Below the pieces are notes generated by a model that saw nothing but the letters and a program-made list of their open reading frames with translations, made no database searches and was not told the origin of the DNA. Source: Methylococcaceae bacterium NSP1-2 (GTDB lineage Bacteria > Pseudomonadota > Gammaproteobacteria > Methylococcales > Methylomonadaceae). From it: a DNA stretch of 17,009 nucleotides. How positions within the stretch are numbered: position 1 is the stretch's first letter; the number at the start of each line of letters is the position of its first letter. Position numbers and translations under genes: made by a program. The stretch lies in assembly GCA_002256685.1 (NCBI GenBank), contig NQJH01000044.1, positions 1-17,009 on the forward strand, given 5' to 3'. Shown here piece after piece: positions 5,834-13,671 of the stretch.

Positions 5834-7146
5834 TGGCTATTCGTTTATTAGGTTTACTGTTGTTAGTATTCAGTTCTGTGACTGTCGCGGCGGCAAAAAT
5901 TGACCACTGGCAAACCCCACAAGGTAGCCGTGTGTATTATATCCGCACCGAAGGCTTGCCGATGGCAGATATTCAAGTCAGTTTTGATGCAGGTGGTGCG
6001 CGTGACGGTCAACAATTTGGTGTTGCAGCACTGACAGCGGCGTTACTCGATACCGGCGCAGGGAAATGGAACGCCGATGCCATTGCACAACGCTTTGAAA
6101 GTGTCGGTGCGTTATTTGACGTGGGTGCGTCTACTGATATGGTGACCTTATCATTACGCACGCTGACTGAAAAAACGTTATTAGACAAGTCGCTGGAAAC
6201 CATGCAGACTGTTTTAAGCAAGCCCCGTTTTAATGAAGCCGATTTCAAACGGGAAAAAAATAGAACCTTAGCGGCGTTAAAACAACAACAAGAATCACCA
6301 GCGGCGGTTGGTGGTATTGCGTTTAGCAAGGCACTGTATGGCTCGCATCCTTACGGACACCAGACTGCGGGTGAGATTAAAACCGTTGCCGCGCTTAAAG
6401 CGGCTGATTTGAAAAAGTTTTATAAAACCTATTATGTGGCGGCGAATGCTATCGTGGTCATCGTCGGTGATTTATCCAAAGAGCAAGCCGAACAAACCGC
6501 GCTGTTGTTAGTAAAAGATTTACCAACAGGTAAAAAACCCGAAGTCATGCCCGATGTGGTGATACCGACTAAAGCCAGTCAACAACACATTGAATTCCCT
6601 TCAACCCAAACCCATGTATTGGTTGGCTTACCCGTCACTTATCGCAAAGACCCCGATTATTATAATTTATATGTCGGTAATCATATTCTGGGTGGTAGTG
6701 GTTTAGTGTCTAAATTATTTGATGAAGTGCGCGAAAAACGGGGCTTGGCATACAGTGCGAGCAGCTCATTTTCACCGCTGTTAAAACCCGGCCCCTTTAC
6801 CGTGTCGTTACAAACTCGCAACGATCAAACCCCAGAAGCTTTAGACGTGTTGAACAAAACCCTCAGTGATTTTGTCACCCAAGGTCCGACGGAAGCAGAA
6901 CTCACAGCGGCTAAGAAAAACATTATCGGCGGTTTTGCTATGCGTTTTGATACCAATAAAAAATTGGCTAACTACGTCGGCATGATTGGTTTTTATGAAA
7001 TGCCATTGGATTATTTGGATACTTTTCAACAAAAAGTTGAAGAAACTACTATTGCGTCTATTAGCGATGCTTTTAAACGCCGCGTTAATTTAAACGCCTT
7101 ACAAACCGTGACTGTCGGTAAAACGGTAGAAAAAAGTGCAAAATAA
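5833..7146 (+). CDS. Exported M16-family protein, non-catalytic partner subunit
   Basis: A 437-residue protein that starts inside the stop of the preceding gene (TAATG), so it is translationally coupled. The N-terminus MAIRLLGLLLLVFSSVTVAAA is a signal peptide, giving a periplasmic location. At the place of the zinc motif the sequence is AALTAALLDTGAG, with no HxxEH, as is usual for the second subunit of paired M16 peptidases. The C-terminal half keeps the substrate-holding Arg/Tyr block (LFDEVREKRGLAYSASSSF). The family works as a heterodimer in which this subunit completes the chamber. With the first subunit also altered (Tyr67), the pair has no intact canonical zinc site. Confidence 0.9.
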   Translation: MAIRLLGLLLLVFSSVTVAAAKIDHWQTPQGSRVYYIRTEGLPMADIQVSFDAGGARDGQQFGVAALTAALLDTGAGKWNADAIAQRFESVGALFDVGASTDMVTLSLRTLTEKTLLDKSLETMQTVLSKPRFNEADFKREKNRTLAALKQQQESPAAVGGIAFSKALYGSHPYGHQTAGEIKTVAALKAADLKKFYKTYYVAANAIVVIVGDLSKEQAEQTALLLVKDLPTGKKPEVMPDVVIPTKASQQHIEFPSTQTHVLVGLPVTYRKDPDYYNLYVGNHILGGSGLVSKLFDEVREKRGLAYSASSSFSPLLKPGPFTVSLQTRNDQTPEALDVLNKTLSDFVTQGPTEAELTAAKKNIIGGFAMRFDTNKKLANYVGMIGFYEMPLDYLDTFQQKVEETTIASISDAFKRRVNLNALQTVTVGKTVEKSAK

Positions 7147-7711
7147 AATCAGTATTATTGGCGGTAATTGGCGCAGTCGCAAAATCAGCTTTGAAGATGG
7201 CGAAGGTTTAAGACCAACACCCGTCAGAGTGCGCGAGACGTTATTTAACTGGTTGCAATACGATGTTCTCGGTAGCCATTGTCTGGATTTATACGCAGGC
7301 AGTGGCGCGTTAAGTTTTGAAGCCGCTTCGCGGGGAGCGAAATCTGTGGTGCAAGTGGAAAATAATCCCGTCGCGTGTCGGAATCTAAAAGCTAACGCAC
7401 TGGCTTTGGGAGCTGAGCAAATAATCTGTGTTCAGTCAGACGTTTTTCGATATTTAGCGGGTGACGCACAAGCCTTTAACCTCGTCTTTATTGATCCGCC
7501 TTTTAATCTGAATCTAGCAGCGCAAACCTGCCAATGCTTGGAAGATAAAGGCTGGTTAGCCCCTTATACCAAAATTTATGTCGAAACCGAAAGTAAGGAT
7601 GCTGTTAAACAGCGTCCTTTTCAACTGGAAAACCTACCCGAAAATTGGCGATTATTGAAACAAAAAACGGCGGGTGAAGTCATGTATCATTTGTTCGAGC
7701 GGACAGCATAG
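7136..7711 (+). CDS. rsmD: 16S rRNA (guanine(966)-N(2))-methyltransferase
   Basis: A 191-residue cytoplasmic SAM-dependent methyltransferase that methylates G966 of 16S rRNA in the 30S subunit. Diagnostic parts are the N-terminal IIGGNWRSRKISF and LRPTPVRVRETLFNWL, the SAM-binding loop CLDLYAGSGALSFEAASRGA, the acidic strand VQVENN, and the catalytic FIDPPF motif. The start is GTG at 7136, which lies 11 bases inside the end of the M16 gene, so it is in the same operon. The M16–M16–rsmD order is common in gammaproteobacteria, often followed by coaD; here coaD is absent and a terminator follows. Length is usual for the family. Confidence 0.95.
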   Translation: MQNKISIIGGNWRSRKISFEDGEGLRPTPVRVRETLFNWLQYDVLGSHCLDLYAGSGALSFEAASRGAKSVVQVENNPVACRNLKANALALGAEQIICVQSDVFRYLAGDAQAFNLVFIDPPFNLNLAAQTCQCLEDKGWLAPYTKIYVETESKDAVKQRPFQLENLPENWRLLKQKTAGEVMYHLFERTA

Positions 7712-7715
7712 AGAC

Positions 7716-7751
7716 AATAAAACCCGTCAGGCTTTGAAAGTCTGACGGGTT
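7716..7751. terminator. Intrinsic terminator between convergent rsmD and thiC
   Basis: AACCCGTCAG (7721-7730) and CTGACGGGTT (7742-7751) form a perfect 10-bp stem. On the minus strand the hairpin is followed by TTTTATT, so it works best as the thiC terminator. It can also stop the plus-strand M16–rsmD transcript, though that side has no T run. Confidence 0.85.
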
Positions 7752-7792
7752 GAATGTTGCAGTACAAATCTAAATTTATACTCCAAATTGAC

Positions 7793-9682
7793 TTACACCT
7801 CGTGATAAATCGCTGCACCGTCGTGTAAAAACTCTTGCGATTTTTCATCCATGCCCAGTTTTAAGGCTTCTTCTTCGGCGACACCTTTGGCTTTGGCATA
7901 ATCGCGCACGTCTTGGCTGATTTTCATCGAGCAGAAATGTGGACCACACATGGAACAGAAATGCGCTACTTTTGCTGAGTGTTTTGGTAGCGTTTCATCA
8001 TGAAATTCGCGGGCTTTTTCAGGATCAAGTCCGATGTTGAATTGATCTTCCCAACGAAATTCAAAGCGTGCTTTACTCATAGCGTTATCACGCGCTTGTG
8101 CACCGGGGTGTCCTTTGGCAAGGTCGGCGGCGTGGGCAGCGATTTTGTAAGTCACGATACCTTCGCGCACGTCTTGTTTATTAGGTAAACCTAAGTGTTC
8201 TTTTTGCGTGACATAGCAGAGCATCGCACAACCGTACCAGCCGATATTTGCCGCGCCGATAGCTGAGGTGATGTGGTCATAGCCGGGAGCAATGTCAGTA
8301 GTGAGTGGTCCTAAGGTATAAAAAGGAGCTTCGCCGCATTCTTCCAGTTGTTTTTCCATATTGACTTTAATCATGTGTAACGGCACATGACCCGGACCTT
8401 CAATCATGGTTTGCACATCGTGTTTCCACGCGATTTTAGTCAATTCACCCAGCGTTTCTAATTCACCAAATTGTGCTTCATCATTAGCGTCATAAATTGA
8501 ACCAGGACGCAGACCATCACCTAAAGAGAACGACACATCATACGCTTTCATGATTTCGCAAATTTCTTCAAAATGCGTGTACAGGAAGCTTTCGGTGTGA
8601 TGCGCAAGACACCATTTCGCCATGATTGAACCGCCGCGTGACACAATACCGGTCATGCGTTTAGCGGTTAATGGGACGTGGTGTAAACGCACACCTGCAT
8701 GGATAGTGAAATAATCCACACCTTGTTCGGCTTGTTCAATCAGCGTGTCGCGGAAAATTTCCCACGTTAGATCTTCGGCTTTGCCGTTGACTTTTTCTAA
8801 GGCTTGATAGATAGGCACGGTACCAATCGGCACGGGTGAATTGCGCAATATCCATTCGCGAGTTTCATGGATGTTTTTACCTGTTGATAAATCCATGATG
8901 GTATCGCCGCCCCAACGAATGCCCCAGAGCATTTTTTCAACTTCTTCATCAATCGAGGAAGTCACGGCTGAGTTGCCTAAATTGCCGTTGATTTTAACGA
9001 GGAAATTACGCCCGATAATCATCGGTTCTAATTCGGGGTGATTGATATTACAAGGAATAATCGCCCGACCACGCGCCACTTCATCACGGACAAATTCAGC
9101 GGTAATTTTATCGGGAATAGAAATTTTATCGGGAATAGACGCGCCGAAAGAATCGCCTTGATGCTGGTCTTTCCACAATTCGCGCATTTCTTCCATTTTT
9201 TGGTTTTCGCGGATGGCGATAAATTCCATTTCAGGGGTGATGATGCCTTGGCGTGCATAATACATTTGTGAAACATTTTTGCCCGCTTTAGCACGGCGTG
9301 GTTTACGGGTTAATTCAAAACGCAAATCGGCGGTCGCAGGATCATTTAAGCGTTGTTGACCAAATTCAGAGCTAGGACCGTCTAATAATTCAGTATCATC
9401 ACGCTCTAAAATCCAAGCCGCACGAATAGCAGACAAGCCTTTTTTTAAATCCACTTCAACATCAGGATCGGTGTACACGCCAGACGTATCATAGACATAC
9501 AGCGGACCGTTTTTTTCAACCGTACCAAAATGCACAGGCGTATCGGATAGGGTAATTTTACGCATCGGCACACGAATATCAGGGCGTGAGCCTTGGACAT
9601 AAATTTTTTCTGAGGCGGGATAGGAATCGATTTTTATTGAGCTTGCGCTGTTGGCAAGCTCATCTTTTAGGACTGCGCTCAT
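7793..9682 (-). CDS. thiC: Phosphomethylpyrimidine synthase (HMP-P synthase)
   Basis: ThiC turns 5-aminoimidazole ribotide into HMP phosphate, the pyrimidine half of thiamine, by radical-SAM chemistry in the cytoplasm. The protein is 629 residues, close to the E. coli length. Seen here are ARQGIITPEMEFIAIREN, TIHAGVRLHHVPLT, RGGSIMAKWCLAHH, IEGPGHVPLHMI, GPLTTDIAPGYDHI and the C-terminal CSMCGPHFCSMK, whose three Cys (about 576, 579, 584) hold the 4Fe-4S cluster. The ATG at 9682 is chosen because GGAGA lies 5 bases upstream and the open frame beyond it runs into the riboswitch. An 18-base tandem duplication adds six residues (IPDKISIPDKI). In NINHPE the usual preceding Ala is Cys. Expression is controlled by the TPP riboswitch. 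Confidence 0.97.
   Translation of the reverse strand: MSAVLKDELANSASSIKIDSYPASEKIYVQGSRPDIRVPMRKITLSDTPVHFGTVEKNGPLYVYDTSGVYTDPDVEVDLKKGLSAIRAAWILERDDTELLDGPSSEFGQQRLNDPATADLRFELTRKPRRAKAGKNVSQMYYARQGIITPEMEFIAIRENQKMEEMRELWKDQHQGDSFGASIPDKISIPDKITAEFVRDEVARGRAIIPCNINHPELEPMIIGRNFLVKINGNLGNSAVTSSIDEEVEKMLWGIRWGGDTIMDLSTGKNIHETREWILRNSPVPIGTVPIYQALEKVNGKAEDLTWEIFRDTLIEQAEQGVDYFTIHAGVRLHHVPLTAKRMTGIVSRGGSIMAKWCLAHHTESFLYTHFEEICEIMKAYDVSFSLGDGLRPGSIYDANDEAQFGELETLGELTKIAWKHDVQTMIEGPGHVPLHMIKVNMEKQLEECGEAPFYTLGPLTTDIAPGYDHITSAIGAANIGWYGCAMLCYVTQKEHLGLPNKQDVREGIVTYKIAAHAADLAKGHPGAQARDNAMSKARFEFRWEDQFNIGLDPEKAREFHDETLPKHSAKVAHFCSMCGPHFCSMKISQDVRDYAKAKGVAEEEALKLGMDEKSQEFLHDGAAIYHEV
9104..9139. repeat. 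18-bp tandem duplication inside thiC
   Basis: A 17-base block, AATTTTATCGGGAATAG, occurs at 9104-9120 and again at 9122-9138, period 18. It keeps the frame and repeats IPDKIS/IPDKIT in a loop before EFVRDEVARGRAIIP. Confidence 0.85.
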
Positions 9683-9687
9683 GCTGT

Positions 9688-9692
9688 TCTCC
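9688..9692 (-). promoter_or_regulatory. Ribosome binding site of thiC
   Basis: GGAGA on the minus strand, five bases before the ATG at 9682. It decides the start against a longer open frame that would begin at 9796 inside the riboswitch. Confidence 0.8.
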
Positions 9693-9727
9693 AAAATAGA
9701 ATACGAAAGCGCAGGGAAGTTTGAGGG

Positions 9728-9817
9728 CTTTCCTACGCTGGTGTTAACCAGAGTCAGGTTCAAAGGGTTTAATCTCAGCCTTTCGTTATACAACAACGAT
9801 CAGCACCCCTAGCCTTG
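9728..9817 (-). promoter_or_regulatory. TPP riboswitch (THI box) upstream of thiC
   Basis: The minus strand carries the conserved blocks of the thiamine pyrophosphate riboswitch in order: AGGGGTGCT (P1/P2 side), a variable arm, GGCTGAGATTAAACCCTTTG, GAACCTGA, CTGGTTAACACCAGCGTAGG and AAAG. CTGAGA, ACCCTTTGAACCTGA and the CAGCGTAGG block match the consensus closely. It lies about 45 bases before the thiC start. When TPP is bound it should lower thiC expression; the short distance to the ribosome binding site suggests control of translation start, which is inference. Confidence 0.95.
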
Positions 9818-9829
9818 TACGGATATAGA

Positions 9830-10354
9830 ACTAAGTTAAAGGAAAATAACCCAGATTGCAAGCCAGAACCACGGTTTTATGACGAAAAACGCCCTATAAA
9901 ACAAGTGGTTTTGTTAAATCATTGAGATGAATTTTGTCACATAGCCTGTATATGTCATGAGTTGAGCGTGAAAATATAAAAAGCAGTTATTTGAAAAATG
10001 ACAATTACTATGTTCAAGTAAAAAACAGACTGAAAGTAACAACGGATGAACAACTATCGTATGCCAATCAACATTGGTTATGGTATGCTATTTTCCATAT
10101 AACAAACATGGCTTATATGTTTAGCAACGTTTGGTAAAAAAAACCATTTGCTTTCCAAAGACCAACATAATGCACATAATAATGTTATTAATCAATAAAA
10201 TAGAGTGCAGCGTTAATATTAGACTTCCCATTACTTTAAAATTAAGGTAATACTAAAAAGTGAATAATAACAAAATATTTTATTATTGTGTGCTGGAGAT
10301 CAGGCAGAACCTGACCTTCTACTTTCTAAGTTACTCGCTTTGGCATTTTCTAAA
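9830..10354. other. Long AT-rich intergenic region
   Basis: About 520 bases lie between the thiC leader and the second GTPase gene, which are divergent, so promoters for both should lie here. I find no credible gene. Weak features are a CCAAT/ATTGG hairpin near 10060-10073, CATATA/TATATG around 10096-10119 and an AT-rich ATTACTTT/AAGGTAAT near-palindrome near 10230-10250. None is strong enough to name. Confidence 0.5.
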
Positions 10355-10933
10355 ATGAACACAAAATTAATACCAAACAATGAACACGATTCCACTAATA
10401 AGCCGCTAAAAATCGTCTTTGTTGGCAATGTCGGTTCAGGAAAAACCACTGCCGTGTCAATAATCAGCGAAGTGCCTGTTATAGGATCGGAAGCGAAAGC
10501 CACTGAACACGATGCGTTGCATCGCAAACTGACCACAACGGTAGGTTTGGAATACGGCGTTGTTCATGTAGACAATACCAAGCTGCATATTTACGGCACA
10601 CCTGGGCAACGACGATTTGATTTTATGGCATCTATTATTTGCAAAGGCGCGGCGGGTATGATTGTATTGATTGATAATGGTCACTCACAACCATTAACCG
10701 AGATAGATTATTTTTTACAATTTCATGGTCCGTTTTTAAAAAAACACCCCGCTATCATTGGCATTACCCATTATGATGATAACGACACCGAAACCTATTT
10801 AATCGAATACCATAGCTATATACGCAAAAACGGTTTTTCCTGTCCAGTCATGCGTGTCGATGCCCGTGAAAAAAATCAAGTGCAGAAGCTGGTTACAAGA
10901 TTATATAACGAGATAATCCATCGCAATGGCTAA
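10355..10933 (+). CDS. Second atypical small GTPase (COG2229 type, MglA-related)
   Basis: A 192-residue paralog of the protein at 654-1193. The P-loop is GNVGSGKT (24-31), switch Thr residues are at 60-62, G3 is YGTPGQRRFDFM (80-91), and G4 is THYD (138-141) within IIGITHYDD. The G3 and G4 blocks are almost identical in the two proteins, so they are close relatives and not just the same superfamily. The ATG at 10355 is preferred; a TTG at 10286 would add 23 residues that do not look like protein, and neither has a clear ribosome binding site. The next gene (PilZ) converges on it, 9 bases apart. A roadblock protein lies 0.5 kb further, recalling MglA/MglB pairs, in which the roadblock protein is the GTPase-activating partner. 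Confidence 0.85.
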   Translation: MNTKLIPNNEHDSTNKPLKIVFVGNVGSGKTTAVSIISEVPVIGSEAKATEHDALHRKLTTTVGLEYGVVHVDNTKLHIYGTPGQRRFDFMASIICKGAAGMIVLIDNGHSQPLTEIDYFLQFHGPFLKKHPAIIGITHYDDNDTETYLIEYHSYIRKNGFSCPVMRVDAREKNQVQKLVTRLYNEIIHRNG

Positions 10934-10942
10934 GCTTCATTC

Positions 10943-11245
10943 TCAGTCCGTCTGATCAGGCAGTTGAATACGCGCACCAATGTCAAAATTGCCATTTTCG
11001 ATGGCGTGGCATCTGGCAATTATAATAAGAAAACGTGCTATCGGTGTTGATACGGTTTCTGACAAAATGCTCACTTCCACCACGGTATCGATTTCAAACG
11101 CTTGTTCGCTAATAAAAGAAATACCAGAGCCGCTAAGCGTAATACATAAAGCTTTGTGCAATTCTTCAGTCCCTAATAATTTACAATAAATTTCGCATCT
11201 AACATTCATTCGCATTGCATTACGTTTTTCTTCAATATTATTCAT
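10943..11245 (-). CDS. PilZ-domain protein
   Basis: A 100-residue, single-domain cytoplasmic protein. It shows the c-di-GMP-binding RxxxR motif near the start (R8-N-A-M-R12 in EKRNAMRMNVRCEIYC), then TLSGSGISF at the place of the [D/N]xSxxG motif, with Thr in the first position, and a final NFDIGARIQL strand typical of PilZ. Stand-alone PilZ proteins relay c-di-GMP levels to partners such as motility or polysaccharide machines. Here it sits tail-to-tail with the GTPase gene and head-to-head with the roadblock gene, and a GGDEF-EAL protein is 2.5 kb away. Binding may be weakened by the Asp/Asn-to-Thr change; this is inference. Confidence 0.8.
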   Translation of the reverse strand: MNNIEEKRNAMRMNVRCEIYCKLLGTEELHKALCITLSGSGISFISEQAFEIDTVVEVSILSETVSTPIARFLIIIARCHAIENGNFDIGARIQLPDQTD

Positions 11246-11475
11246 TGGTTTATTTTTTGAATAAGAACGATAGGTTGAAAGACCAATATCATATTATTTA
11301 GTAAGATATTTTACACTAAAACTTTATTAGTTTGATAAGGCATAGAATGGGCTGAAGCACTAAACTATACTCTGCCCTACGATAATAAGTAACTAATGAA
11401 AACGCCATTTAAAAATAGTTTATACTGTATTATTATGAGCCCTTTATTTAAACTTAAATCAGTGGAAATTAAAAA

Positions 11476-11883
11476 ATGTCAAAGCTAGATGATTTACTGC
11501 AAACAGTAATTAAAGATGTCGATGGTGCGTTAGGTTGTGCGGTCGTTGATTTGGAAAGTGGTTTATTGCTAGGTGTCGCACATAACGTGCCTTACTTTAC
11601 CTCCTCTTATCTGGAAGCGGTGGCAGCCGCCGCAGTGGATATGCTACGCGGAAAAAATGTCCGCGCCGTTGAATCCTTGCTGAGTAATCAACGTGGTATA
11701 GCGGTAGAAAAAACGATTAAAGAAGTGCAAATGACCACGGATAACACGCTACATTTTATGGCGATTGTGCCAGACAAACCCGATTCGTTAGTGGTATTAA
11801 TCACTAGCAGAAAAACTAATTTAGGTATGGGTTGGGCGGCAGTACGCAAATCAATGGCAGCTGTTGCACCACTTTGCCCTTAA
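11476..11883 (+). CDS. Roadblock/LC7-domain protein (MglB-like)
   Basis: A 135-residue cytoplasmic protein that is a single roadblock/LC7 domain. It has the helix LDDLLQTVIKDVDGALGCAVVDLESGLLLG, then a long helix SSYLEAVAAAAVDMLRG, then VQMTTDNTLHFMAIVPDKPDSLVVLITSRKTNLGMGWAAVR, the usual helix–strand–strand–helix–strands–helix order. Roadblock proteins dimerise and bind Ras-like GTPases, as MglB does for MglA. The nearest candidate partner is the GTPase at 10355-10933. It starts with ATG after a weak GTGGAA site. TATACT at 11421-11426 could be its -10, but I see no good -35. The phosphoesterase fusion gene follows after 79 bases. Confidence 0.9.
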   Translation: MSKLDDLLQTVIKDVDGALGCAVVDLESGLLLGVAHNVPYFTSSYLEAVAAAAVDMLRGKNVRAVESLLSNQRGIAVEKTIKEVQMTTDNTLHFMAIVPDKPDSLVVLITSRKTNLGMGWAAVRKSMAAVAPLCP

Positions 11884-11895
11884 GTTAAAGGCTTT

Positions 11896-11940
11896 GGACG
11901 ACGCGCGAATTTACTTTTTGGGTGTGTCGTTCAACTTTTC
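11896..11940 (+). terminator. Weak hairpin with T-rich tail, possible attenuator
   Basis: GGACGACGCG (11896-11905) can pair with TGTGTCGTTC (11923-11932) through ten pairs, three of them G-U, followed by AACTTTTCCTT. It may partly separate the roadblock gene from the next gene. The G-U pairs and broken T run make it uncertain. Confidence 0.35.
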
Positions 11941-11962
11941 CTTGATTATTGCTTGAATCCTT

Positions 11963-13516
11963 ATGTTGAACATTGAAATTATTGGTACTATTGATGGTCA
12001 ACGGCATTACGACATCGAAACCATTAAAAAGTTACTTTTACTGGCTTCCGAAACGCTCATGGTAGGTCATGATTTTGTCGGTCGTCCGGGGACACAAATA
12101 CATGCTAGCGAAACCAATGTCATCAAAATTCGCACTGAGCTTAATTTTAATAAGGATAAAGCCCGACGCTGGATTAAGCAAGCTTTGGAAAAAGAGCGGC
12201 AACTCGCCGTTCATCATCCGTATAAAACATGGTTACTTATCACCCAACATCAAAATGAATCAGAGGCTGAAAACATAGCTATTGCTAGTATATGCCCACG
12301 GTTAAAACCGCTACATATTGAATTAAAAGCCACACCTAATTCAAATAGTGAGCGACAACAATACCTTCACTTATTGCAAGCCGTGTTTAGTATGTATTTG
12401 ACACTGGCTAAAAATGCCAATGTCAAACTCGATGAGGGTTTATCAAATTTTGCCGTATCAAATGAAGGCATTGTGTATTATCTCGATGATGAATATTATC
12501 AATGGGATAAATTTATTTCTTTTTCGATGATGCTTGGCGTTTATATTCGCACGTTTGAATGGCTGGATGAGGCGTTTATCATTGAATTAGGTAACGTGCT
12601 TATCGAGTTATTAAATAGCATTTTTCACGATGACCATTGCTGCGCTATTATTGCAAGACAATTGCAGTCGCTATTTATGCCACAAGGACAAAAAGAGCGG
12701 TTATTAAACAGCTTAATTAGCACCTTAACTCCACAACAATCAACACTTCATAAAGCCAAGTCACTCCAAGTCCCCAGTCGATTCTTTGCGCTGCTAGCAG
12801 ACGTTCATTCCAATTATTCCGCGTTAGATTGTGTGTTGAATTATCTTGAGGCACACGATATTCATCAAGGCATCGTGTTAGGTGACATTGTTGGCTACAA
12901 TGCTGAACCCTCTGAGTGTATTGAACGATTACAAAACACTAACCTGAACATTATTCAAGGTAATCACGACCACGCCGTCGCTATCAATGATACCTCGATA
13001 GGGTTTTCTAGTACCGCAAAATTCGCTATCGATTGGACAATTAACCAACTCAGCTTAGAACAGCGTCAGTGGCTAAAAGACCTCCCTGTTTTTGAAGAAA
13101 CTGAAGACTGGCTCGCTGTGCATGGCGCACCCATTGACCCTGCGTTCTTCTACGGTTATGTGTATGCAATGACTTACGAGAATAATCTAAGCTACATGCA
13201 GGATAATAATATTCGCCTGTGCTTTCATGGGCATTCACACATGGAGGGGGTGTATGCCCGTGATAAAAATCGAAGAGATCATCACATCACAGAAAAAAAA
13301 GTCGCGCTACCCGCTTACAATCAACTGCTTGTTTGTCCTGGTTCAATTGGACAACCCCGAAATAATTGTACCGATACGCAATTTGCTATTTATGATCGTG
13401 AACAGCAGGAAGTGACTTTTCTAGCACTACCTTACAATAATGAACCGGCTGTACAAAAAATGCGCGACCATGATTTTCCTGAAGCATTGTGGAAACGTTT
13501 ATTGATAGGGAAATGA
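11963..13516 (+). CDS. Kinase-like domain fused to a calcineurin-like metallophosphoesterase
   Basis: A 517-residue cytoplasmic protein with two parts. The C-terminal half (about 272-500) is a metallophosphoesterase of the YfcE/Metallophos_2 type with all metal motifs: ADVHSN (Asp280, His282), LGDIVGYN (Asp308), GNHDH (Asn334, His335), AVHGAP and FHGHSH. The N-terminal part (1-250) looks like a protein-kinase/aminoglycoside-phosphotransferase fold: VIKI with Lys55 as the beta-3 lysine, a helix with Glu76/78, LDEGLSNF with Asp157 and Asn162 spaced exactly as in HGDLxxxN, and YYLDDEYY with Asp175/176 in the place of DFG. The His-Gly before the catalytic Asp is Lys-Leu, so activity is uncertain. 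ATG at 11963 has no clear ribosome binding site. It follows the roadblock gene, so a role in the same pathway is likely. Confidence 0.85.
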   Translation: MLNIEIIGTIDGQRHYDIETIKKLLLLASETLMVGHDFVGRPGTQIHASETNVIKIRTELNFNKDKARRWIKQALEKERQLAVHHPYKTWLLITQHQNESEAENIAIASICPRLKPLHIELKATPNSNSERQQYLHLLQAVFSMYLTLAKNANVKLDEGLSNFAVSNEGIVYYLDDEYYQWDKFISFSMMLGVYIRTFEWLDEAFIIELGNVLIELLNSIFHDDHCCAIIARQLQSLFMPQGQKERLLNSLISTLTPQQSTLHKAKSLQVPSRFFALLADVHSNYSALDCVLNYLEAHDIHQGIVLGDIVGYNAEPSECIERLQNTNLNIIQGNHDHAVAINDTSIGFSSTAKFAIDWTINQLSLEQRQWLKDLPVFEETEDWLAVHGAPIDPAFFYGYVYAMTYENNLSYMQDNNIRLCFHGHSHMEGVYARDKNRRDHHITEKKVALPAYNQLLVCPGSIGQPRNNCTDTQFAIYDREQQEVTFLALPYNNEPAVQKMRDHDFPEALWKRLLIGK

Positions 13517-13671
13517 TAAATCGTGTCGCCACTTTAATGTTAGACAAAACAGAGTAAAATCAGTTACCATTTTCATATTATGGTTATTTTCAACTAAATA
13601 CGGCTGTTCGATGAAAACTTTTTCAAAATTTGCTTAAACAGGATTTTTAATCCACTATTCGGAAGAAAAAA

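Noticed and set aside
7793..9796. Longer thiC reading frame starting at 9796
   Set aside because: The extra 38 codons lie inside the TPP riboswitch, and a good ribosome binding site precedes the ATG at 9682.
9960..10280. Small RNA or small gene in the long AT-rich gap
   Set aside because: Only weak short hairpins, no terminator-like structure and no frame with a ribosome binding site.
10286..10354. TTG start extending the second GTPase by 23 residues
   Set aside because: No ribosome binding site, and the added residues have no match in the paralog at 654-1193, which starts just before the P-loop.
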